Program-made: the position numbers and the translations under genes
DNA from: Fen-999 sp035505955
Lineage (GTDB): Bacteria > Pseudomonadota > Gammaproteobacteria > Burkholderiales > Rhodocyclaceae
Direction: 5' to 3'
Assembly (NCBI GenBank): GCA_035505955.1
Contig: DATJQH010000005.1
Span: 1-53,725, forward strand
Length of the DNA: 53,725 nt
Part shown: positions 24,240 through 32,498 of the stretch, one piece after another
Position numbering within the stretch: position 1 is the first letter of the stretch
Layout: each line of letters opens with the position of its first letter
The notes under the pieces: generated by a model
Seen by the model: only the letters and a program-made list of their open reading frames with translations
What the model was told of the DNA's origin: nothing
Databases searched by the model: none

Positions 24240-24935
24240 TCAGAACCCAACCTCAACTACCCCTCCCATGCGCGCGATTCCGCTCACCACCTGGCCGTTG
24301 GCAAGCCTTACGTTTACGACCTGGCCATCCTGGCCGTTGTTCAATGCGCGACCTTCGTTGGTTACCTGGAAGCCCGGTCCGCGCGACACGACCTTGACGG
24401 TTTGATTCTGCTGGACCACCAATGGTTGCCTTAGCATGTCCGAGCGGATCGGCCGCCCCGCGGCGATAGACAGAAGACTGGTGCGGCCTACCGCCTCGTG
24501 CTCTTCCGTCAGAACGCCCGCCGGCAGGTCCGACAAGTCTCCTTTCTGGCGCGATAGATCGCGCGACGATATGGTCTGGCCTTGTGCGATGGGCAGGGCC
24601 GTCACCAGATAGTCCGCAACCACGCGGATATGCACGGGCAGGAAGATCGTCCAGCCGCGTTCGGTCTGGCAGTGCACGGCGATCGTGGTTCTGCCCCAGG
24701 CCTTGGCGCCGGCTGGCAGCGCCACTTCCAGCGCCGAACACGGGGCGAGCTTGTTGTCCGGGTCGAGGCCGCCTGCGGTGTAGCTGACTTCGCCTGGCAA
24801 TCCGCGAGTCTGTGATTGAAGGAACATCTCGACGGCATTCTTGACAGTCGCCGGATCCTGCCGGCCCCAGGCGAAGGTCGCCGAGACCGCGAACAGGACC
24901 GCCGCGGCAAGCACATGTGACGGGCAATGCTTCAT
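24240..24935 (-). CDS. flgA: Flagellar P-ring assembly chaperone FlgA
   Basis: Protein of 231 residues from ATG 24935 (TTG 24947, with GAGG upstream, is an alternative adding four residues). The N-terminal signal peptide ends near AWGRQ. The C-terminal SAF domain (from about 118, VTALPIAQGQTISSRDL) and the segment GRPIRSDMLRQPLVVQQNQTVKVV are typical of FlgA, the periplasmic chaperone for P-ring protein FlgI. It is divergent from flgB, as in many bacteria, with the shared intergenic region carrying a palindromic site. Confidence 0.92.
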   Translation of the reverse strand: MKHCPSHVLAAAVLFAVSATFAWGRQDPATVKNAVEMFLQSQTRGLPGEVSYTAGGLDPDNKLAPCSALEVALPAGAKAWGRTTIAVHCQTERGWTIFLPVHIRVVADYLVTALPIAQGQTISSRDLSRQKGDLSDLPAGVLTEEHEAVGRTSLLSIAAGRPIRSDMLRQPLVVQQNQTVKVVSRGPGFQVTNEGRALNNGQDGQVVNVRLANGQVVSGIARMGGVVEVGF

Positions 24936-24993
24936 GCAGCGATTCAATCACGGGGGCCTCATCCAGGCAAGCGTGTGCTTGCGCCGGCCGGTA

Positions 24994-25008
24994 CGGCAAA
25001 GTTTGCCG
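24994..25008. promoter_or_regulatory. Palindromic site CGGCA-N5-TGCCG between flgA and flgB
   Basis: CGGCAAAGTTTGCCG is a perfect inverted repeat with a 5-base centre (AAGTT). It lies in the 218-base divergent flgA-flgB region, about 100 bases upstream of the flgB sigma-54 promoter, a normal distance for an enhancer-binding activator. A second partial palindrome, TTGCCGGCAA, follows at 25023-25032. Confidence 0.65.
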
Positions 25009-25011
25009 CCG

Positions 25012-25029
25012 CCGCAGGTTCGTTGCCGG
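25012..25029 (-). promoter_or_regulatory. Weak sigma-54-like promoter toward flgA
   Basis: On the minus strand CCGGCAACGAACCTGC has GG and GC elements with the required 10-base spacing (GG at 25027-25026, GC at 25015-25014) and GGCA in the -24 box. The -12 box lacks the first T of TTGC. Confidence 0.3.
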
Positions 25030-25104
25030 CAACACCTGCGACTGCCAGCAACTCAACGGTTCCGCTCGACGCCGAAGCCTGCGCCAACGGGCCTATGCCG
25101 AAGG

Positions 25105-25121
25105 TGGCACGATTGGTGCAT
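25105..25121 (+). promoter_or_regulatory. Sigma-54 promoter of the flgB operon
   Basis: TGGCACGATTGGTGCAT matches the RpoN consensus TGGCACG-N4-TTGCA except for one base of the -12 box. GG (25106-25107) and GC (25118-25119) have the obligatory 10-base spacing. The flgB ATG is 35 bases after the GC. Confidence 0.85.
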
Positions 25122-25153
25122 AACGGAATGCGCCTGACTAACTTGAGACCAAC

Positions 25154-25570
25154 ATGTCCGACAGTTTCGACCAGCACCTGGGATCTTTGCGTAGCGTCGC
25201 CAACATGCGTGCCTATCGTCAGGAACTGCTGGCCACCAACATCGCCAACGCCGACACGCCGAACTACAAGGCACGGGATTTCGATTTCCAGGCGGCGCTT
25301 GAGAACGTCAAGGCAGGGCGCGGCAATTTCGCCATGGCGCGGACCTCGCCTCGCCACTTGAAGGGCGACAACGTGGGCGGTGCGGGCAACGTGCCGGCGG
25401 GTGTGAACGTCCTCTACCGCAGCGAGTTTCAGCCCAACGTCGACGGCAACAGCGTCAACATGGATGTCGAGCGCAGCGCCTTCGCCGAGAACGCGGTGCA
25501 GCTGGAGACGACACTGACGCTGATCCAGCAGGAATTCCACCGCATGCAAACGGCCATCCAGGGACAGTAA
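25154..25570 (+). CDS. flgB: Flagellar proximal rod protein FlgB
   Basis: Protein of 138 residues with the N-terminal rod signature (RQELLATNIANADTPNYKARDFDF) and a C-terminal heptad helix ending QQEFHRMQTAIQGQ. FlgB forms part of the proximal rod. It is the first gene of flgBCDEFGHIJ, one base from flgC. The start ATG 25154 lies 35 bases after the sigma-54 promoter. Confidence 0.95.
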   Translation: MSDSFDQHLGSLRSVANMRAYRQELLATNIANADTPNYKARDFDFQAALENVKAGRGNFAMARTSPRHLKGDNVGGAGNVPAGVNVLYRSEFQPNVDGNSVNMDVERSAFAENAVQLETTLTLIQQEFHRMQTAIQGQ

Positions 25571-25571
25571 C

Positions 25572-25976
25572 ATGAGCCTCTTCAATGTCATGACCATCGC
25601 CGCCTCGGCGCTGACCGCGCAATCAGCGCGGCTCAACGCCACGGCCAGCAACCTCGCCAACGCCGAAAGTCTGACCGGGCCGGACGGCAAGCCTTATAAG
25701 GCGAAGCAAGTCATCTTCCAGGCCATGCCGGTGACGTCCGACGGTAGCGTAGGCGTGCGCGTGGCCGGCGTCGTCGAAAGCGCTACGCCCGGGCGCAACG
25801 TGTATGACCCGAAGAACCCGGCCGCGAACGAACAGGGCTACGTCGAGATGCCGAACGTGAATGTGGTCGAAGAAATGACCAACATGATTTCGGCGTCGCG
25901 CGCCTATCAAACCAATACCGAGATCATGAGCGCGGCCAAGACGCTGATGCTCAAGACCTTGGCGATCGCCCAGTAA
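25572..25976 (+). CDS. flgC: Flagellar proximal rod protein FlgC
   Basis: Protein of 134 residues. N-terminal rod motif ASALTAQSARLNATASNLANAES and C-terminal motif VNVVEEMTNMISASRAYQTN, both in the usual places for FlgC. It builds the rod between the MS ring and the outer rod. It lies between flgB and flgD with 1- and 15-base gaps. Confidence 0.96.
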   Translation: MSLFNVMTIAASALTAQSARLNATASNLANAESLTGPDGKPYKAKQVIFQAMPVTSDGSVGVRVAGVVESATPGRNVYDPKNPAANEQGYVEMPNVNVVEEMTNMISASRAYQTNTEIMSAAKTLMLKTLAIAQ

Positions 25977-25991
25977 CGAAAGGGAACCACC

Positions 25992-26669
25992 ATGGCTACC
26001 AGCTCGGTCAATTCCACGAACTACGCCCAGTCGGTGTACGACTCGCTCAACGCCAAGGCGAGCACGACGTCGTCATCCGCCTCGGACACGCAGAACCGCT
26101 TCCTGACGCTGCTGACGGCGCAGCTCAAGAACCAGGATCCGCTGAATCCGATGGATAACGCGCAGATGACGTCACAGCTGGCGCAGATCAGTACCGTCGA
26201 CGGACTTGAGCGTCTGAACACGACGTTGCAGGCGCTCCTCGACAGCAGCTCCGGAAGCCAGACGCTGCAGGCGGCTTCGATGGTCGGTCACACGGTGCTC
26301 GTGCCGGGCACCTCGATGGCGCTCTCCAAGAGCATGGGTGTGGCGGGCGTCGAACTGGCCAGTGCGGCCGACAACGTGACTGTGACGATCAAGGATTCGA
26401 ACGGCGCCGTTGTCGACACGATGAATCTCGGCGCGCTCAAGGCGGGCCTGAACGGCTTCACCTGGGACGGCAAGACGACCAATGGCAGCATTGCGGCGGA
26501 TGGCAAGTACACGTTCAGCGTATCCGCCAAGCAAGGCTCGAACGACGTGACGGCGACGGCACTGGCGGTGGGCGTCGTCGGTGGTGTCACGCGCAACGGG
26601 CAGACTTTCAATCTCGATGTCACGGGGCTCGGAACTTTCGCCCTCAGCGACGTCCGCGAAATTCTCTGA
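25992..26669 (+). CDS. flgD: Hook cap (hook assembly scaffold) protein FlgD
   Basis: Protein of 225 residues. The N-terminal segment FLTLLTAQLKNQDPLNPMDN and the following TSQLAQISTVDGLERLN are the FlgD signature; the C-terminal half has the FlgD tudor/Ig-like fold pattern with FTWDGKTTNGS and DGKYTFSV. FlgD caps the growing hook and is later replaced by FlgK. Part of the flgB operon. Confidence 0.95.
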   Translation: MATSSVNSTNYAQSVYDSLNAKASTTSSSASDTQNRFLTLLTAQLKNQDPLNPMDNAQMTSQLAQISTVDGLERLNTTLQALLDSSSGSQTLQAASMVGHTVLVPGTSMALSKSMGVAGVELASAADNVTVTIKDSNGAVVDTMNLGALKAGLNGFTWDGKTTNGSIAADGKYTFSVSAKQGSNDVTATALAVGVVGGVTRNGQTFNLDVTGLGTFALSDVREIL

Positions 26670-26681
26670 TAGGAGAGGGCA

Positions 26682-28043
26682 ATGAGCTTCCAGCAAGGTT
26701 TGAGCGGTCTTGGTGTTGCGTCGCAGGCGCTCGACGCGATCGGCAACAACGTCTCCAACTCCGGCACGGTCGGTTTCAAGTCGTCGCGCGGCGAATTCGC
26801 CGACGTCTATGCGGCATCGCTGACCGGTGGCGGCGCAAGCCAGATCGGCATCGGCGCGTCGCTGGCGACTGTGTACCAGCAATTCACCCAGGGCAACATC
26901 ACGGCAACCAACAATCCGCTCGACGTGGCAATCAACGGTGGCGGCTTCTACCGCATGTCGAACGCCGGTGCCATCAGCTACTCGCGCAACGGGCAGTTCC
27001 AGATCGACAAGAGCGGCTTCGTCGTCAATGCCGCGGGCTACCGCTTGCAGGGCTATCCGGCGAGCTATGCCAATGATTCGTCCGGCACGATCGTCCAGTC
27101 GACGCCGACCGACATCTTCATCGATCCGACCGACATCCAGCCGAAGGTGACCGGGGACATTACGGTCGGGCTTAACCTTGATTCGCGCCAGTCGGTTCCG
27201 ACGGCGACCACGTTCGACCCGACCAATCCGCTGAGCTACAACTCGTCGACCTCGGTGACGATCTATGACTCGCTTGGCAACACGCACGTGGCGTCGATGT
27301 ACTTTATCTACAATGGCGCGCCGGGTACTTCGGTCAATGGCGGGGTCAGCGCGTGGAGCGTGCGGTATGCACTCGACGGCATCGCCAACCCGACAACCAG
27401 CGGAACGCACGCGCCGAGCGCCACGACCTATATTCCGACGGGCGACAACCTGGAGTTGCAGTTCGACGCCAATGGCAAGTGCGTCGCGGTAGGTGGAGTT
27501 GCCGCAGCCAAGACATCAATATCATTCAACCTGGCCGGAGTGCTTGCGGCCCAGACGCCGCCGCAAACCAACAAGGCCACGACGCCGCTGACCATGACGG
27601 CACCGGGAGCGGGCATCGACTTCACGGCTTCCACGCAGTTCGGCAGTCCGTTCGGCGTCAACAATATGGTGCAGGACGGCTTCGCGTCGGGTCGCCTGGC
27701 AGGCATCGCGATCAGCACCGACGGAGTGATCCAGGGACGCTACTCGAACGGCCAGTCGAAGAAGATGGGCCAGATCGTGCTCGCCAAATTCAATAACCCG
27801 AACGGCCTGCAGTCGATCGGCGGCAACCAGTGGCAGGAGACGTCGGCTTCCGGCGCGCCCATCATCGGTGCCCCGGGCACCGGCGCCAACGGTGTCGTGC
27901 AGTCGGCGGCGGTAGAGGAATCGAACGTGGACCTGACCAAGGAACTGGTCGACATGATCACCGCCCAGCGCAACTACCAGGCCAATGCGCAGACGATCAA
28001 GACGCAGGACAGCGTTCTGCAGACCCTGGTGAATCTCCGCTAA
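26682..28043 (+). CDS. flgE: Flagellar hook protein FlgE
   Basis: Protein of 453 residues. N-terminal MSFQQGLSGLGVASQALDAI and NNVSNSGTVGFKSSR, C-terminal VDLTKELVDMITAQRNYQAN; the middle (about 80-390) is the variable hook domain with NPLDVAINGGGFYRM. It polymerises into the hook, whose length is set by FliK. The gap to flgF (28044-28065) holds a short stretch resembling the 28-bp repeat. Confidence 0.96.
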   Translation: MSFQQGLSGLGVASQALDAIGNNVSNSGTVGFKSSRGEFADVYAASLTGGGASQIGIGASLATVYQQFTQGNITATNNPLDVAINGGGFYRMSNAGAISYSRNGQFQIDKSGFVVNAAGYRLQGYPASYANDSSGTIVQSTPTDIFIDPTDIQPKVTGDITVGLNLDSRQSVPTATTFDPTNPLSYNSSTSVTIYDSLGNTHVASMYFIYNGAPGTSVNGGVSAWSVRYALDGIANPTTSGTHAPSATTYIPTGDNLELQFDANGKCVAVGGVAAAKTSISFNLAGVLAAQTPPQTNKATTPLTMTAPGAGIDFTASTQFGSPFGVNNMVQDGFASGRLAGIAISTDGVIQGRYSNGQSKKMGQIVLAKFNNPNGLQSIGGNQWQETSASGAPIIGAPGTGANGVVQSAAVEESNVDLTKELVDMITAQRNYQANAQTIKTQDSVLQTLVNLR

Positions 28044-28065
28044 GAGTCAGCCCTGACGGGACGCC

Positions 28066-28818
28066 ATGGACCGCTACATCTACACTGCAATGACCGGGGC
28101 CTCGCAGACCATGAGTCGGCTTGCCTCGGTCGCGCACAACCTGGCCAACGTCACGTCTACGGGCTATCGTGCCGAAGAGCATCGCCTGCGCGCGGTGCAC
28201 GTCCAGTCGACCAACACGCCGACGCCCCTGGCTACTCGCTCCTTCGTCGTCGATGCCAGCATCGGCACCGACTACTCGCCGGGGCCGATGCAATCCACGG
28301 GTCGGCCGCTCGACGTGGCCGTCCAGGGCCAGGGTTGGATCGCGCTGGCGCTACCTGATGGCAGCGAAGCCTACACGCGCAACGGCAGTCTCGAGGTATC
28401 CGCGGATGGCGTTCTGCAAACGCGCGACGGTACGCCGGTGCAGGGCGATGGCGGGCCGATCAGCGTGCCGCCGGACGTAAAGATCTCCATTGCTCGCGAC
28501 GGCACTGTGTCCGTCATTCCGGAAACCGGCGCCCAGACTACCGTCAACAACATTGGCCGCATCAAACTCGTCAATCCCGACGAAGCCGATCTGGTGCGTG
28601 GCGCCGACGGCCGCTTTCGCCTGCGCGGCGGCGATGCGGGCCAGGTGGACGACAAGGTCCAACTCGCGTCGGGTTATCTCGAAGGCAGCAACGTCAATCC
28701 GGTCGAGCAGATGGTGTCCATGATCTCGCTCGGCCGCGCCTTTGAAATGCAAGTCAAGCTTCTGCAGACGGCCACGCAAAACGACCAGTCGGCAGCACAA
28801 GTCATAACCGCTCGTTAA
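28066..28818 (+). CDS. flgF: Flagellar proximal rod protein FlgF
   Basis: Protein of 250 residues. N-terminal MDRYIYTAMTGASQTMSRLA with VAHNLANVTSTGYRAE, middle RPLDVAVQGQGWIAL, and C-terminal NPVEQMVSMISLGRAFEMQ match FlgF and its rod relatives. It precedes flgG by 10 bases, the usual order. Confidence 0.95.
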   Translation: MDRYIYTAMTGASQTMSRLASVAHNLANVTSTGYRAEEHRLRAVHVQSTNTPTPLATRSFVVDASIGTDYSPGPMQSTGRPLDVAVQGQGWIALALPDGSEAYTRNGSLEVSADGVLQTRDGTPVQGDGGPISVPPDVKISIARDGTVSVIPETGAQTTVNNIGRIKLVNPDEADLVRGADGRFRLRGGDAGQVDDKVQLASGYLEGSNVNPVEQMVSMISLGRAFEMQVKLLQTATQNDQSAAQVITAR

Positions 28819-28828
28819 GGGAGTCAAC

Positions 28829-29611
28829 ATGATCCGTTCGCTCTGGATCGCCAAGACCGGCCTCGATGCCCAGCAGACGCAGCTCGATGTTATCTCCAAC
28901 AACCTCGCCAACGTCAGCACCAACGGGTTCAAGCGCTCGCGCGCCGTATTCGAGGACCTTCTCTATCAAACGCTGCGCCAGCCCGGTGCAGCTTCCTCGC
29001 AGCAGACGACGATTCCCTCCGGCCTCATGATGGGCACCGGCGTGCGGCCCATCGCCACCGAACACATCTTCACCCAGGGCAGCCTGCAGAAGACCGACAA
29101 CAACCTGGACGTCGCCGTCAACGGCCAGGGCTTCTTCCAGGTGCAGATGCCTGACGGCACGCTCGCCTATACACGTGATGGTTCGTTCCAGCTCGACAGC
29201 ACGGGCCAGATCGTCACGTCCAGCGGCTATCCGCTGTCGCCGGCCATCACCATTCCCTCCAATACGACCTCGGTGACGATCAGCCGCGACGGCATCGTCT
29301 CGATCATGACGGCCGGCAGCGCCACACCGACTCAGCTCGGCAACATCCAGTTGGCGACGTTCGTGAACGTGGGCGGACTGCAAAGCGCAGGCGAGAACCT
29401 CTACATTGAGACCGCGTCGTCGGGCACGCCGACGCCGAACACGCCGGGCAGCAACGGCTCGGGCCTCCTGAACCAGGGCTACGTCGAAACCTCGAACGTC
29501 AACGTGGCCGAGGAACTGGTGTCGATGATCCAGACGCAGCGGGCCTATGAACTGAATTCGAAGGCCATCACGACCTCCGACAACATGCTGGCCCGGCTGA
29601 CGCAACTCTGA
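28829..29611 (+). CDS. flgG: Flagellar distal rod protein FlgG
   Basis: Protein of 260 residues, the canonical FlgG length. MIRSLWIAKTGLDAQQTQLD and NNLANVSTNGFKRSRAVFEDLLYQ at the N-terminus, DVAVNGQGFFQVQMPDG in the middle, and NVAEELVSMIQTQRAYELNS at the C-terminus are highly conserved. It forms the distal rod through the L and P rings. Confidence 0.97.
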   Translation: MIRSLWIAKTGLDAQQTQLDVISNNLANVSTNGFKRSRAVFEDLLYQTLRQPGAASSQQTTIPSGLMMGTGVRPIATEHIFTQGSLQKTDNNLDVAVNGQGFFQVQMPDGTLAYTRDGSFQLDSTGQIVTSSGYPLSPAITIPSNTTSVTISRDGIVSIMTAGSATPTQLGNIQLATFVNVGGLQSAGENLYIETASSGTPTPNTPGSNGSGLLNQGYVETSNVNVAEELVSMIQTQRAYELNSKAITTSDNMLARLTQL

Positions 29612-29622
29612 CGGGTGAAATC

Positions 29623-30288
29623 ATGAAACTTGCAGCGGCTATCCTGACTGCGGCCCTGGCGCTCGCCGGTTGCTTCAACACCGTGCCGCCCACGGCCGTG
29701 CATCAACCCATGAGCGTGCGGCCGGCGCCGCAGGAAGCCGTCAGGCCGGACAACGGCGCCATCTACCATGTCGCCAGTAGCCGTCCGCTGTTCGAGGACC
29801 GTCGCGCACGCTTCGTCGGCGACACGCTGATCATCAACATCGCTGAAAAGACGCAGGCCTCGAAGATCTCCGAGAACAAGACCGAACGTTCGCAGAGCGT
29901 GGACGTGTCGGTGCCGTCCGTGGTCAACCTCCCGTTCAAGGGCGTGCAAGGACTGACGCTCGGAGCCGGCGACAGCAACAAGTTCGACGGTAAGGGCCAG
30001 AACAACTCGTCGAACGATTTCACCGGCACGATCACCGTGACCGTCATCGACGTCTATCCGAACGGCAACCTGCTCGTGTCGGGCGAGAAGCAGATCGGTC
30101 TCAAGGAAGGCGAAGAGTTCATCCGCTTCTCCGGCGTCGTCAACCCGGTTACGATCACAGGCGCGAACACCGTGCAGTCGACCCAGGTGGCGGACGCCAA
30201 GATCGAATACAAGGCCAACGGCTTCATCGATTCGGCTCAGGTGATGGGCTGGCTCTCGCGCTTCTTCCTGAGCTTCCTGCCGTTCTAG
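29623..30288 (+). CDS. flgH: Flagellar L-ring lipoprotein FlgH
   Basis: Protein of 221 residues. A lipoprotein signal peptide ends at LALAGC, with the lipidated Cys near residue 17. Conserved segments LFEDRRARFVGDTLIINI, GNLLVSGEKQIGL and FIRFSGVVNP are present. It forms the outer membrane ring around the rod. flgI follows after 8 bases. Confidence 0.96.
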   Translation: MKLAAAILTAALALAGCFNTVPPTAVHQPMSVRPAPQEAVRPDNGAIYHVASSRPLFEDRRARFVGDTLIINIAEKTQASKISENKTERSQSVDVSVPSVVNLPFKGVQGLTLGAGDSNKFDGKGQNNSSNDFTGTITVTVIDVYPNGNLLVSGEKQIGLKEGEEFIRFSGVVNPVTITGANTVQSTQVADAKIEYKANGFIDSAQVMGWLSRFFLSFLPF

Positions 30289-30296
30289 GGGCTGCC

Positions 30297-31409
30297 ATGA
30301 CCAAGACATCGAAAACCCTGCTGGCCGTCCTCTGGCTCCTCGCTGCGCTGCTCGTGACGGATGCGGCCCGCGCCGAGCGCATCAAGGACATGGCCTCGGT
30401 TGCCGGCGTGCGCAACAACCAGCTGGTCGGTTACGGCCTGGTGGTCGGCCTCGACGGTTCCGGCGACCAGACGACGCAAACGCCGTTCACGGTCCAGAGC
30501 ATCGTGAACATGCTCTCGAACATGGGCATCACGCTGCCGCCAGGGCAGTCGCTGCAGCTGAAGAACGTCGCGGCGGTGATGGTGACCGCCGTGCTGCCGC
30601 CCTTTGCTCGCGCCGGCCAGCAGATCGATGTCACGGTATCGTCGATCGGCAATGCCAAGTCGATCAAGGGCGGTACGTTGCTGCTGACTCCGCTGAAGGG
30701 CGCCGACGGCCAGATCTACGCGATGGCGCAGGGCAACGTCGTGATCGTTGGCGCAGGGGCTTCGGCAGCTGGATCCAAGGTGACGATCAACCAATTGTCA
30801 TCGGGACGCATCGCATCGGGCGCGACCGTCGAACGCGAGGTGCCGACGCCGGTGGGACAGGGCGAGTACGTCCATTACGAGCTGAATTCGACGGACTTCG
30901 CGACCACACAGCGCGTGGTCGACGCGATCAACAATGCGTATCCCGGAACTGCTGCAGCCGTCGACGGGCGCATGGTGCGCGTACGCGCACCAGCCAGTGC
31001 CAACGATCGCGTTGCGTTCCTCGGCCGCGTGGGCGAAATCGAGGTCGTGCCGGCGCAGGTTGCCGCCAAAGTGATCGTGAATTCGCGCACCGGGTCGATC
31101 GTCATGAATCGGACCGTGAGCATCGACAGCTGCGCAATCGCACATGGCGCGCTGTCCGTTTCGGTGACGGCCGATAATTCCGTCAGCCAGCCGCCGCCAT
31201 TCTCGGGTGGGCAGTCGGTGCCGGTCACCAACGCGACCATCGAGATCAAGCAGGAGGGCGGCCAGCTCGCGAACGTCCGTGCCGGCGCCAGCCTGGCGGA
31301 CATCGTCAAGGCGCTCAACGCGCTCGGTGCCAACCCCCAGGATCTGATCGCGATCCTGCAGGCGATGAAGAGCGCCGGCGCGCTCAGGGCCGAGCTCGAG
31401 ATCATCTGA
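30297..31409 (+). CDS. flgI: Flagellar P-ring protein FlgI
   Basis: Protein of 370 residues. The signal peptide ends near DAARAERIKD; then IKDMASVAGVRNNQLVGYGL and VGLDGSGDQT mark the family. It polymerises in the periplasm with FlgA help to form the P ring. The 90-base gap to flgJ (31410-31499) holds no evident terminator or promoter. Confidence 0.97.
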   Translation: MTKTSKTLLAVLWLLAALLVTDAARAERIKDMASVAGVRNNQLVGYGLVVGLDGSGDQTTQTPFTVQSIVNMLSNMGITLPPGQSLQLKNVAAVMVTAVLPPFARAGQQIDVTVSSIGNAKSIKGGTLLLTPLKGADGQIYAMAQGNVVIVGAGASAAGSKVTINQLSSGRIASGATVEREVPTPVGQGEYVHYELNSTDFATTQRVVDAINNAYPGTAAAVDGRMVRVRAPASANDRVAFLGRVGEIEVVPAQVAAKVIVNSRTGSIVMNRTVSIDSCAIAHGALSVSVTADNSVSQPPPFSGGQSVPVTNATIEIKQEGGQLANVRAGASLADIVKALNALGANPQDLIAILQAMKSAGALRAELEII

Positions 31410-31499
31410 GCTTCCGCGCGCCGGGTATCGAATCGCGATCCTTTTGCCATCGTGTTCGCCCGATCCTGAGCCGCGCTTCGATGTGATCCTTCGACCGAC

Positions 31500-32414
31500 A
31501 TGAGCCCCGCCGACATCACGCCCTCCATCTTCGACAACGGCAGTCTCGCCGCGCTGAAGCGCCAGACGAAGTCCAACGACCCGGCTGCGCTGAAGGCGGC
31601 GGCGCAGCAGTTCGAGGCGTTGTTCCTGCAGATGGTGCTCAAGTCGATGCACGACGCAACGCCCCGGGACGGCATGTTCGACAGCGACCAGACGCGCTTC
31701 TATGAATCGCTGCTCGACCAGCAGATGAGCCAGGTTCTGGCCACGCGCGGGGGCGGCACGGGCCTCGCGGCTGTGATCGAACGGCAATTGACACAGCATG
31801 CCGGCGAATCGCCGCAAGGCGGCGCCACCAATCCCGTCCCGCCCCCGACCGGCATGATCGTCGGTCCGGCACGCAATGCGACGACGCCTGCTGAAAGTCA
31901 GCCCTTGTGGCACGCCGTGCAGAAGGTGCGCCCGGAGTCGTCGGACAGCCAGCGCGATTTCATGGACAGGCTCCGCCCGCACGCCGAAGACGCCAGCCGC
32001 GCCACTGGTGTGCCGGCCAATTTCATGATGGCGCAAGCCGCCCTTGAGACTGGCTGGGGGCGCGCCGAACCACGCAGTGCCGCGGGACAGCGCAGCTATA
32101 ACGTGTTCGGCATCAAGGCGGGCCACAACTGGAACGGACCGACCGTGGAATCGGCTACGACCGAGTATTCCGACGGCGTGGCGCAGGCGCGGGTCGAGCG
32201 CTTCCGCGCTTACGGCTCGTACGCGGAAGCGTTCAGGGACTACGCGAACCTGCTGTCTGGCGATCCGCGCTACGCCGGCGTGAAAGGCAGCGCCGACGCC
32301 ACGGCTTTTGCCCAGGGGCTGAGTCGGGCCGGCTACGCCACCGATCCGGCCTACGCCGAGAAGCTCACCCGCATTATCGGCTCCCTGCCTCGCTCGCGGC
32401 CCATCGCAACCTAG
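31500..32414 (+). CDS. flgJ: Rod cap and peptidoglycan hydrolase FlgJ
   Basis: Protein of 304 residues. Residues about 1-100 are the rod-scaffolding domain (AAQQFEALFLQMVLKSMHDA). A linker follows (about 100-150), then a glucosaminidase domain (about 150-295) with catalytic Glu in AALETGWG and the segments YNVFGIKAG and YANLLSGDPRY. It opens the cell wall for the rod. Oddly, the linker is partly encoded by a copy of the 28-bp dispersed repeat (residues about 132-141, ESQPLWHAV). No clear ribosome binding site precedes ATG 31500, which may be translated by coupling or from a weak site. Confidence 0.95.
   Translation: MSPADITPSIFDNGSLAALKRQTKSNDPAALKAAAQQFEALFLQMVLKSMHDATPRDGMFDSDQTRFYESLLDQQMSQVLATRGGGTGLAAVIERQLTQHAGESPQGGATNPVPPPTGMIVGPARNATTPAESQPLWHAVQKVRPESSDSQRDFMDRLRPHAEDASRATGVPANFMMAQAALETGWGRAEPRSAAGQRSYNVFGIKAGHNWNGPTVESATTEYSDGVAQARVERFRAYGSYAEAFRDYANLLSGDPRYAGVKGSADATAFAQGLSRAGYATDPAYAEKLTRIIGSLPRSRPIAT
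31893..31920 (+). repeat. Copy 3 of the 28-bp dispersed repeat, inside flgJ
   Basis: This segment matches the intergenic copy at 4970-4997 at 25 of 28 positions. It is in frame within the flgJ linker and does not break the protein. Confidence 0.7.
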
Positions 32415-32431
32415 TTGGCACGGGCATTGCT
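32415..32431 (+). promoter_or_regulatory. Sigma-54 promoter of flgK
   Basis: TTGGCACGGGCATTGCT is a full match to the RpoN consensus TTGGCACG-N4-TTGCT, with GG at 32417-32418 and GC at 32429-32430. It begins directly after the flgJ stop, 68 bases before the flgK start. Confidence 0.9.
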
Positions 32432-32448
32432 CGTTGTAATCCGAAAAC

Positions 32449-32475
32449 TCAATTCCCGGCAGTAATTGCCGATAT
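32449..32475 (+). promoter_or_regulatory. Sigma-28 promoter of flgK overlapping the palindrome
   Basis: TCAATTCC, 11 bases, then GCCGATAT. The -10 half matches the FliA consensus at 7 of 8 and the -35 half begins TCAA as in the flgM promoter. The spacer and -10 element include the palindrome at 32457-32471. Confidence 0.6.
32457..32471. promoter_or_regulatory. Palindromic site CGGCA-N5-TGCCG before flgK
   Basis: CGGCAGTAATTGCCG lies 28 bases downstream of the -12 GC of the sigma-54 promoter, that is, just downstream of its expected start point. The centre is GTAAT. Confidence 0.65.
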
Positions 32476-32498
32476 TGAGGCTATTCGACGGAGCCAAC

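Noticed and set aside
28044..28068. Possible fourth copy of the 28-bp repeat before flgF
   Set aside because: Only the first ten bases (AGTCAGCCCT) and a few later ones match; too short and degenerate to claim.
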